DNA of 5,458 nt, from the NCBI GenBank assembly GCA_903922535.1, contig CAIXUF010001144.1:1-5458 (forward strand). Reading direction: 5' to 3'. Shown in pieces: positions 1 to 4,991 of this stretch (the stretch's first letter is position 1; the number at the start of each line of letters is the position of its first letter). Source of the DNA: Candidatus Hydrogenedentota bacterium. Lineage in GTDB: Bacteria; Hydrogenedentota; Hydrogenedentia; Hydrogenedentiales; CAITNO01. The notes under the pieces are model-generated. The model was not told the DNA's origin. It did no database searches and saw nothing but the letters and a program-made list of their open reading frames with translations. The position numbers were made by a program, and so were the translations under genes.

Positions 1-1428
1 ACCGACCAGTAATGCGCGCCACAGCCGGGGCAGGTGGATAAATCCGGCAAGCACGGCAACGGCCAGCCCGGCCAGGGGTATGTACACCGCCGCACTACCC
101 GGCTGGACATAGGGCGCGGCATTGAGCCACCGCAGCAGGAACCACGCCGGGACACCACCCGCAACAACCAACAGCAGGGCGCGAAGGATGTTGCGCGGCC
201 AGGTGCGCAGCCGCTCCGTAACAGCGTCGGCCCCGAAGGCGGCCAGCATGGCAAGGGGGAAGCCCGTCAGAACGCCCGCCCGCCAGGGCGAACTGAACTG
301 AAGCACGTCCATGCGGCTGACGATCCAGCCGAACGGAAAAGGCGGTCCCAGCGTGCATTCGGTCATCAGGTAGAACAGCACGGCGAACAGAAGCGCCTCG
401 CGGCGCCTGCGGTGGGTGAATGCCGCCACAGCCAGCACCAGCACGATAAGTCCCGCGCCGCGGGCACCCTGCTCGGCGTCGGTGGCGCCGGGATAGACGA
501 TGAGCGACCGCAGAATATGGCCCGGCGATAGGTCCTGCCCAGCCGCCTGCACCTCAAAGCCCTGGCCCCGGGCGCGCCCCCCATAGGCGCCGTATTCCGC
601 GCCGGGCACGAGCACCACTGCGGCCAGCAATGCGGCGACAACGAAAAGCACCGCCGACGACACGCTGCTTCCGGCAAAGCGCCGCAGCGCGGCGGCCGGG
701 GCGCGCAGGTCGGCCCCCTTGAGGTGGAAGAGCTGATCGAACAGGAAAAACAGGCCCATCAGGATGGCCGTGCAGAACGTGATCTGGGGAAAACCGGCCA
801 GGATGTTCATGGCGAAAACGACCGCGCCAGCCAGACCGTAGAAGAGCCTGCCGCGCAGATTCTGCGCGCGGAGGGCGCGGCGTAACAGCAGAATCTGCCA
901 GGGAAGCCATGCGGCTGACGCGGCCAGCACCCATTGCAGCAGCACACGCCGCACGAAGGTCGGCCCGAACACGTAGGCCAGCACGGCAACGGCGGACGCA
1001 CCCCGACTCAGACCATAGTCCCGCGACAGGGCATAGGTGCCCAGCGCCGCAATTAATATGTGGAGCAACACGAGCACCATAAGGCCGAGGTGCGTTTTCT
1101 CGGGGGTCGGATGAAAAGTCAGCAGGCTCCGCACAAGGTTGGGCGGGTAGAAGACGGAAATTTGAGGGTTGTGGGCGAAGGGCTGCCCGCAAAGTGTCAG
1201 CGGGTTCCAAAGGGGGAACTCCCCGTCATGCAGCGCCGCGTCAAGGTTGAATGCCAACGGCCCGTGATACCAGTGGTAGTCGCCGGTCAGCAGCAGTTTG
1301 GGCCATAACGGGGGCGCGAGCAGGGAATGGAAAACAGCCAAAGCGGCGGCGAGGGTAAGCGCCGCACAAAGACAGCAAGCCCAGAAGCGGCGCAGCCGCC
1401 GCGGCGTACCCTCTCTGTTTTGGTCCAT
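1..1428 (-). CDS. YfhO-family polytopic membrane protein (N-terminal 476 codons, runs off left edge)
   Basis: The minus-strand frame from the ATG at 1428 is open without a stop for 476 codons to base 1, so the C-terminus is missing. The translation is strongly hydrophobic, with a first membrane segment at about residues 16-37 after an Arg-rich start and more from about 113 onward. It carries the block typical of YfhO-like GT-C-fold proteins: GDYHWYHGPLAF (49-60), FPLWNP (71-76), NPQ (87-89) and FYPPN (93-97). Later come GFPQI (212-216) and the FSSPWRAG stretch (378-385), which matches the usual position of the F-R-x-P-x-R-like segment before a transmembrane helix. D50, in the first predicted extracytoplasmic loop, is the natural candidate for the GT-C catalytic Asp. 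In this family the role is lipid-linked sugar transfer to envelope glycopolymers; the substrate here is unknown. The start is supported by GGGAG (1434-1438), 5 bases upstream. It is divergent from, and probably functionally separate from, the cytochrome genes. Confidence 0.87.
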   Translation of the reverse strand, partial: MDQNREGTPRRLRRFWACCLCAALTLAAALAVFHSLLAPPLWPKLLLTGDYHWYHGPLAFNLDAALHDGEFPLWNPLTLCGQPFAHNPQISVFYPPNLVRSLLTFHPTPEKTHLGLMVLVLLHILIAALGTYALSRDYGLSRGASAVAVLAYVFGPTFVRRVLLQWVLAASAAWLPWQILLLRRALRAQNLRGRLFYGLAGAVVFAMNILAGFPQITFCTAILMGLFFLFDQLFHLKGADLRAPAAALRRFAGSSVSSAVLFVVAALLAAVVLVPGAEYGAYGGRARGQGFEVQAAGQDLSPGHILRSLIVYPGATDAEQGARGAGLIVLVLAVAAFTHRRRREALLFAVLFYLMTECTLGPPFPFGWIVSRMDVLQFSSPWRAGVLTGFPLAMLAAFGADAVTERLRTWPRNILRALLLVVAGGVPAWFLLRWLNAAPYVQPGSAAVYIPLAGLAVAVLAGFIHLPRLWRALLVG

Positions 1429-1479
1429 GAAGTCTCCCGGAACGGTTGCGGGGGCAGGCCCCGTCTGCCCGACGGCGAA

Positions 1480-1508
1480 ATCTTAACAACCCCGGGAACG
1501 GGTTACAA
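1480..1508 (-). promoter_or_regulatory. Possible sigma-70 promoter for the YfhO-like gene
   Basis: Read on the minus strand, TTGTAA (plus 1503-1508) is followed after 17 bases by TAAGAT (plus 1480-1485). Each hexamer matches 4 of 6 consensus bases at ideal spacing. Transcription would start near 1473, giving a leader of about 45 nt that contains the GGGCAG/CTGCCC hairpin (1452-1470) before the ribosome binding site. The position is right, but the hexamers are moderate and could occur by chance. Confidence 0.38.
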
Positions 1509-1539
1509 GTTGCCGAGCCGACCCAGGATAGAACCGCAC

Positions 1540-1594
1540 GTTTCCATACCCCGAAGGGGTGTGCGTTTTGGCACACCCACCCCCTTCTGGAAAC
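1540..1594. repeat. 55-base nested palindrome (interrupted long hairpin)
   Basis: Three nested pairs of perfect arms share one centre. The outer pair is GTTTCCA (1540-1546) with TGGAAAC (1588-1594). The middle pair is GAAGGGG (1553-1559) with CCCCTTC (1581-1587). The inner pair is TGTGC (1560-1564) with GCACA (1571-1575), around the loop GTTTTG (1565-1570). Unpaired bulges are TACCCC on the left and CCCAC on the right, giving 19 base pairs in total. An alternative 8-bp register GGGTGTGC/GCACACCC (1557-1578) is also perfect. No T-tract follows on either strand, so it is not a classical intrinsic terminator. It could be a REP/MITE-like element, a structured leader or a protein-binding site. Confidence 0.72.
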
Positions 1595-1648
1595 AGCATG
1601 AACGTGGGATTCGGTGGCCACTTACGGCCGCTGCACCCAGACCTCTGT

Positions 1649-1668
1649 CCAAAACCGCACACCCCTTC
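1649..1668. repeat. Inverted partial copy of the palindrome core
   Basis: The 20 bases CCAAAACCGCACACCCCTTC are the reverse complement of 1553-1571 with a single extra C. Chance is unlikely for 19 of 20 positions so close by. It shows that the core of the nearby palindrome is duplicated in opposite orientation about 80-100 bases away, which would allow a larger alternative fold. Confidence 0.62.
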
Positions 1669-1855
1669 AGCGCGCAACATTCTGGGACGGCCGCATCTTC
1701 CGATTTGTTGGCCCAATAGCACAGGGTCTTTTTGAAGATTGCCTGAATTCGCGGCCCCGACGGATGTAATGGACGAAATGTACATAAACACCTGCAAAAC
1801 AAGTTTTTACACGATACCATCCGCAAGGTTCACCGTGTCCATTCCCCGAAATGAC

Positions 1856-1890
1856 CCGCCAATTCCAATGGCCGTTTGCTGAATTGGCGG
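1856..1890. promoter_or_regulatory. 10-bp inverted repeat, candidate activator/operator site
   Basis: CCGCCAATTC (1856-1865) and GAATTGGCGG (1881-1890) are perfect inverted arms separated by 15 bases. The 8-mer CCGCCAAT occurs a third time at 1909-1916, touching the -24 element of the sigma-54 promoter, and CCAATGGC occurs at both 1865-1872 and 1912-1919. The centre lies about 69 bases upstream of the predicted start site. That is somewhat closer than the usual -80 to -150 for sigma-54 enhancer-binding proteins, but possible. The third copy over the promoter could serve repression. The assignment to a regulator is inference. Confidence 0.55.
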
Positions 1891-1915
1891 ATATTTCCAA
1901 TCTCTCCTCCGCCAA

Positions 1916-1931
1916 TGGCATGGGGTTTGCT
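1916..1931 (+). promoter_or_regulatory. Sigma-54 (RpoN) -24/-12 promoter
   Basis: TGGCATGGGGTTTGCT matches the sigma-54 consensus TGGCACG-N4-TTGCW at every specified base except one (T for C at the sixth position). The invariant GG and GC doublets are exactly 12 bases apart. The predicted start site is near 1942, about 95 nt upstream of the next gene at 2037. An inverted repeat suitable for an activator lies just upstream. Such promoters need an AAA+ enhancer-binding protein; none is encoded in this window. Confidence 0.62.
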
Positions 1932-2036
1932 TGGTACATGGCGCGGTTGAGGGACTCAGTCGTGTGTGACATTTGTAGAAAACAGCGTTTTTGATGTGCC
2001 GACACGGGCACGAAACAACTAGGGAGATCAAAGGAG

Positions 2037-2420
2037 ATGCAGAAGACCAATAAAGCAAGCGCGGTATATGCCTTGGTGCCGACCGTGTTGACGCAGGCAG
2101 AACAGGTGCTTCTGTCGCATGTTGAGATGTGCTATTCCGTGGCGCTCGCGCTAACACGGGACCCCATCCTTGGACAGCGTCTCGCGCGTGCGACCCTGCT
2201 TTGGGCATGGCAACGCCAGGCGGCTGCGGGAGAATTGGGCGGAGGGGACATCAAGATGGCGCTGCTCAGGGAACTGCGCAGCCGGTTCTTGAGGGACTAT
2301 TACCCCGCCTGCTCCGCGGATGTCCGGCAGACAGACACCGTGGCATTTCCCGGAAAGCGGGAAGAGGCTTTTTGTGCGGCGGCGGTCGCAGAGCGCGCCG
2401 AAACCTGCATAGCGGGGTAA
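2037..2420 (+). CDS. Small ECF-sigma region-2-like protein (127 aa, no region 4)
   Basis: Residues about 22-90 read like sigma region 2 of ECF factors. E30-M-C-Y-S-V-A-L-A-L-T-R-D-P (to 43) matches the helix usually ending LxLTxDP. GQRLARATLLWAWQ (46-59) sits where families have AEDLVQETFLRAW. IKMALLRELRSRFLRDYY (72-89) matches the following W-L-x-x-I-x-R-N-x-F-I-D-x-Y-R segment. The normally conserved D and Q of the DLVQ core-polymerase-binding helix are replaced (R48, A50-R51), and the remaining 37 residues show no helix-turn-helix region 4. So either it cannot act as a normal sigma factor or it works as an adaptor or decoy. A ribosome site AGGGAG (2021-2026) lies 10 bases from the ATG; AAGGAG directly abuts the ATG, so the start is slightly uncertain. 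It lies downstream of the sigma-54 promoter and 4 bases from the STAS-like gene. The family call is by eye. Confidence 0.6.
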   Translation: MQKTNKASAVYALVPTVLTQAEQVLLSHVEMCYSVALALTRDPILGQRLARATLLWAWQRQAAAGELGGGDIKMALLRELRSRFLRDYYPACSADVRQTDTVAFPGKREEAFCAAAVAERAETCIAG

Positions 2421-2424
2421 GACG

Positions 2425-2817
2425 ATGGAAACGTGCGCACAGAAGACTGAGGTGTGGGGTGTCGAGATTCATGCAGGCCGGAACGCCGCGAGGGTGCGCA
2501 TACCGCGCATGGAATTCGAAACGGGCTATGTTCTGCTGAAGGAGCTACTGCTGTCAGAGGTGTACCGCCGTCCGGGAACCGCCTGGACATTGGATCTTTC
2601 CGAGCACACCGACGGCATAACCCTCTTGCTTGCGGGTGTGCTGGCAGGTCTCTGCGAAGAGGTGCGGCGCTCGGGGTGCACCGTGAAGTGCGTGGGGCTT
2701 CAACAACCCTGCGTGAAATGCCAGACCGCGCGCGAGGCGTCGTCATTTCCCACGGAACGCACTGTAAGGGAAAGCTGGATCGGCATGGTGGCGGAGCCGT
2801 CCTGTCTTCGCTGGTAA
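2425..2817 (+). CDS. STAS-like (anti-anti-sigma-type) protein, cysteine-rich, 130 aa
   Basis: Residues about 10-105 follow the STAS plan. A beta-rich start (VWGVEIHAG, AARVRIP) is followed by a helix (33-47), the central strand WTLDLS (54-59), a long helix (66-83) ending in RRSG, a strand TVKCVGL (86-92), and a last helix start. The usual phosphoacceptor D-S-S-G region is shortened and reads HTDGIT (61-66), so classical serine phosphorylation is doubtful. Cysteines C85, C89, C96 and C99 cluster at the end of the domain, with C96 and C99 forming a CVKC pair that is not followed by His and so is not a heme site. The gene starts 4 bases after the previous stop, with only GGGG (2414-2417) as a ribosome site, suggesting translational coupling. 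A plausible role is protein-protein switching with a sigma-like partner, most simply the neighbouring small protein. The last 30 residues are unassigned. Confidence 0.6.
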   Translation: METCAQKTEVWGVEIHAGRNAARVRIPRMEFETGYVLLKELLLSEVYRRPGTAWTLDLSEHTDGITLLLAGVLAGLCEEVRRSGCTVKCVGLQQPCVKCQTAREASSFPTERTVRESWIGMVAEPSCLRW

Positions 2818-3015
2818 TGGCCGCGGGGCCCGGCGGAATGGTCGGGGTGGGTGGTACTGCGCCACCCGGAACCGCTTGGGAAGATTTTTGTCAATTCCTG
2901 CCGCCGGATGAACGGCGGAAAAGAAAATGCCGTCATCATTGAAGATCTGATGATTGAGCCTCGGACACGGGATCAGCGCTAGCCAACGGGGGGCTCACCC
3001 CGCAAGGAGAGATCT
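2818..3015 (+). other. 198-base gap with small hairpins before the cytochrome gene
   Basis: Three short perfect stems are visible: GGGTGG/CCACCC (2849-2867, loop 7), CCGCCG/CGGCGG (2901-2918, loop 6) and TCATCA/TGATGA (2933-2953, loop 9). None is followed by a T-tract on the plus strand, so none is a convincing terminator and read-through from the STAS gene remains possible. I found no promoter with good hexamers and spacing. A 34-codon frame beginning at 2838 lacks a ribosome site and is probably not a gene. Confidence 0.5.
2987..3009 (+). promoter_or_regulatory. Ribosome binding site of the cytochrome gene with adjoining hairpin
   Basis: AAGGAG (3004-3009) lies 6 bases before the ATG at 3016 and fixes that start. 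Just before it CGGGG (2987-2991) pairs with CCCCG (2998-3002) around a 6-base loop. The loop bases GGCTC (2992-2996) could instead pair with GAGCC at 2956-2960, so two leader folds compete next to the ribosome site. This may be only a stabilising hairpin; I do not recognise a known riboswitch. Confidence 0.5.
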
Positions 3016-4923
3016 ATGCGTCACATTTACGTGTTGGGCATGTGTGCCGTGCTTTGTTTGGCCTTTTCCGGCTGTCCGTCGAAGGGGACGGATCCCCTGG
3101 TGGTGAATATTCTGCCCCAGGCAGCGGTGGATGCCGGTGCCCAGTGGAGCCTTGACGGCGGCCCATGGCAGAACAGCGGCGCTTCCGTCAGCGGCGTTTC
3201 CGCCGGGAACCACACGTTGTCTTTCAAGCCGGCTACGGGCTGGAGCAGTCCCGGTGATCAGGCAATCACATTCGGCAACACGCCGACCACCACGATCACC
3301 GGCACCTACACCTCCCTGGCCGCGGCGGGTGCTCTGGTTGTCACCATGGAGCCCCAGGCGGCGGTGGACGCCGGTGCCCGGTGGAGTCTGGACAGCGGTC
3401 CATGGCGCAACAGTGGCGATTCCGTGAGCGGTCTTGCCGTCGGAAATCACATTGTGTCGTTCAAGCAAATGGCGGGATGGAACAGCCCGGGTGATCAGGC
3501 AATCGTCCTGGGCGACGCGCCGACCACGACGGTCGCTGGCACCTACGCCTCGCTGGCCGCAAAGGGCGCGCTTATCGTCACGATAGAACCCGAAGCGGCG
3601 CGCAAAGCCTCCGCCCAATGGCGTCTTGACGACGGCATCTGGCACCAGAGCGGCGAGGAACTGATCAGCATACCGGTGGGCACACACATCATCCATTTCA
3701 GCGAGGCGCTTGCCAGCCCGGGCATGGTCAGGCCGAACGACATTACCGTGGACATCGCCACGGACCCCACCGTGACGGAGACCGGGACCTATACCCCCCT
3801 GCTCAGTTCCAACAGCCTCGTGGTGTTCGGCTACAACGATCTGGGCATGCACTGCATGAACCAGGACTTCTCCGAATTCATGATCCTGCCGCCCTACAAC
3901 ACCCTGCACGCGCTCATCGTGGACCGCAGCGGACCCAAGCCGCAAATCGTGCAACAGGGTATTGACATCAACTACCGTATTCCATCCAAAACCACCTCGG
4001 TGGACAAGACCAATTTCTGGGACTATGCCCAGGACCTGTTTGGTCTCGCCGCGCCGCTGCCCCCCGATGTGGGGCTCACAGGCAACGGCCTCACCGGGAC
4101 GATGACCTCGCTGGCCTCGGCGGGGCGCAGCGACTGGTCCGTCACCGGTATACCCGTCACGCCGTTGGCGGACGACATGACCTTTGACCCCTTTGCCCTT
4201 GGACTCATCACCGTCTCACGCGGCGGGGCGGACATCGTGCAAACTCAGGCGGTGGTCCCCGTGTCTTGGGAACTTAGCTGCCCGCTCTGCCACAACACCC
4301 CCGGCATGACCGTGGCGCAGGACATACTTGCCGCCCACGACCGGCTGCACGGCACCTCGATCAGCTTTGCCTCCGCCGCGCCGGTGGCCTGCGGCGGCTG
4401 CCACCCCCAGCCCGAGCTGGGTTTCGACGGGGATGTGGGCATGCCCACCCTGTCCTCGTCCATGCACACCGCCCATGCAAAGCGGATGTGGCGTCTTGGC
4501 AAGTCGCTGGAAAACGGCTGCTATGCCTGCCATCCCGGCGGTGACACCCAGTGCCAGCGCGATGTGCACCGGGCTGCGGGCATGATTTGCGCCGACTGCC
4601 ACGGCTCCATGGAGGCCGTAGGCAGCCCCGCCCGCGCGCCCTGGGTGGACGAGCCGCGCTGTGGCGACTGCCACAAACGGTCAGGGTTTGAATTCGAGCA
4701 GACTGGAACACTGTTCCGGAATTCCAAGGGCCATTATGGCATTCACTGCTCGGCCTGCCACGGAAGCCCGCACACCATCACGCCCACGGTCACCCAGGCG
4801 GACAACGTGGAGGCCGTCGGGCTTCAGGGCCGCACCGGCCCCATCAGCAAGTGTGATGTCTGTCATTCGGATCCGACCGACGGCGTGGCCTTCGAGCACC
4901 GCTTCATCGCGCCCACACCGTAA
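3016..4923 (+). CDS. Heptaheme c-type cytochrome lipoprotein with three N-terminal tandem repeats (635 aa)
   Basis: A short signal peptide ends in LAFSGC with C20 as the probable lipidated cysteine; the F at -3 is an unusual lipobox residue. Residues 28-265 are three repeats of about 79 residues (WSLDGGPWQNSG, GNHTLSFK, GTYT type) that probably form beta-sandwich surface or spacer modules. A middle domain (about 268-420) contains GYNDLGMHCMN (272-282) and ILPPYNTLHA. The C-terminal part has seven CXXCH heme sites: CPLCH 422, CGGCH 459, CYACH 502, CADCH 525, CGDCH 549, CSACH 578 and CDVCH 613 (first Cys positions). Surrounding text such as DEPRCGDCH and HCSACHGSPH is typical of multiheme cytochromes of metal-respiring and related bacteria. 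It needs cytochrome c maturation in the periplasm and probably moves electrons at the outer membrane or cell surface. Its upstream neighbours are the sigma-like/STAS pair; its downstream neighbour is a copper oxidase. The redox partner and direction of electron flow cannot be told from sequence. Confidence 0.93.
   Translation: MRHIYVLGMCAVLCLAFSGCPSKGTDPLVVNILPQAAVDAGAQWSLDGGPWQNSGASVSGVSAGNHTLSFKPATGWSSPGDQAITFGNTPTTTITGTYTSLAAAGALVVTMEPQAAVDAGARWSLDSGPWRNSGDSVSGLAVGNHIVSFKQMAGWNSPGDQAIVLGDAPTTTVAGTYASLAAKGALIVTIEPEAARKASAQWRLDDGIWHQSGEELISIPVGTHIIHFSEALASPGMVRPNDITVDIATDPTVTETGTYTPLLSSNSLVVFGYNDLGMHCMNQDFSEFMILPPYNTLHALIVDRSGPKPQIVQQGIDINYRIPSKTTSVDKTNFWDYAQDLFGLAAPLPPDVGLTGNGLTGTMTSLASAGRSDWSVTGIPVTPLADDMTFDPFALGLITVSRGGADIVQTQAVVPVSWELSCPLCHNTPGMTVAQDILAAHDRLHGTSISFASAAPVACGGCHPQPELGFDGDVGMPTLSSSMHTAHAKRMWRLGKSLENGCYACHPGGDTQCQRDVHRAAGMICADCHGSMEAVGSPARAPWVDEPRCGDCHKRSGFEFEQTGTLFRNSKGHYGIHCSACHGSPHTITPTVTQADNVEAVGLQGRTGPISKCDVCHSDPTDGVAFEHRFIAPTP
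3097..3810 (+). repeat. Three tandem 237-bp coding repeats (79 codons each)
   Basis: The repeats cover 3097-3333, 3334-3570 and 3571 to about 3810. Repeats 1 and 2 share about 55 of 79 residues, including QAAVDAGA, SPGDQAI, PTTT and SLAA. Repeat 3 keeps the frame (IVTIEPEAA, AQWRLDDG, GTHIIHF, GTYT) but has diverged, losing the GW-SPGDQ block. This suggests an older third unit and a more recent duplication of the first two. The same GGxWxxSG...GNHxxSF...GTYT pattern is common as stacked modules in secreted proteins of several phyla. Confidence 0.88.
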
Positions 4924-4940
4924 CCGTCAATCCTGGTCGG

Positions 4941-4958
4941 AACGTTTCGAACGTTTTT
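4941..4958 (+). promoter_or_regulatory. AACGTT-TCG-AACGTT repeat with short T-tract between cytochrome and oxidase
   Basis: AACGTT (4941-4946) and AACGTT (4950-4955) flank TCG and are followed by TTT. As each unit is itself palindromic they are both direct and inverted repeats. As RNA they form a 6-bp stem with a 3-base loop and a run of five U, so this could be a weak terminator or attenuator after the cytochrome gene. As DNA it could be an operator in front of the copper oxidase. The stem is AT-rich and short, so termination would be inefficient. Confidence 0.35.
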
Positions 4959-4991
4959 GAACCAATGTTCACAACCATGGAGAAAAGAACC

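Larger units (their letters stand above)
1429..2036. other. 608-base divergent intergenic region with several structured elements
   Basis: No convincing coding frame is seen here. The frames that stay open have no recognisable protein character and overlap the palindromes. From left to right it holds: the leader and possible promoter of the leftward membrane-protein gene, including a 6-bp hairpin GGGCAG/CTGCCC at 1452-1470; a nested palindrome at 1540-1594; an inverted copy of part of it at 1649-1668; an inverted repeat at 1856-1890; a sigma-54-type promoter at 1916-1931; and a 5-bp hairpin GTGCC/GGCAC at 1996-2011 in the expected leader of the rightward gene. The stretch from about 1720 to 2036 looks less GC-rich than the genes, as expected of regulatory DNA. 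Confidence 0.8.

Noticed and set aside
34..531. Plus-strand open frame of 165 codons at the left edge
   Set aside because: Its Arg/Gln/His-rich composition is typical of the complement of a GC-rich membrane-protein gene. The minus frame is open for 476 codons with YfhO motifs.
554..1210. Minus-strand open frame of 218 codons
   Set aside because: It is out of frame within the YfhO-like gene and is Arg/Pro/Ala-rich with no membrane segments or motifs.
2710..2724. CVKC in the STAS-like protein as a heme-binding site
   Set aside because: The residue after the second Cys is Gln, not His, and no signal peptide is present.
2901..2929. CCGCCG/CGGCGG hairpin next to an A-rich run as an intrinsic terminator
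   Set aside because: On the plus strand the stem is followed by A residues, and on the minus strand the T-run precedes the stem, so neither direction gives a stem followed by U.
2454..2942. Plus-strand open frame of 162 codons overlapping the STAS-like gene, and its 34-codon tail from 2838
   Set aside because: No ribosome site, Arg/Gly-rich shadow composition, and the overlapping frame shows the STAS pattern. I cannot fully exclude that the tail is expressed.
2941..3015. Cyclic-di-GMP or other known riboswitch in the cytochrome leader
   Set aside because: The conserved sequence blocks of the classes I can recall are not present; only short hairpins are seen.
3097..3810. The regularly repeated block as a CRISPR array
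   Set aside because: The units are 237 bp, contiguous and in-frame coding repeats with no spacers.
2995..3954. Minus-strand open frame of 319 codons opposite the cytochrome repeats
   Set aside because: It is antisense to the repeat-coding region, its repetitive Gly/Arg/His-rich text mirrors the GC-rich repeats, and the plus frame has a signal peptide, a ribosome site and heme motifs.
4965..4991. Earlier oxidase starts at ATG 4965 or 4977
   Set aside because: No good ribosome site precedes them, whereas GGAG is well spaced for ATG 4992, which gives a normal signal peptide.
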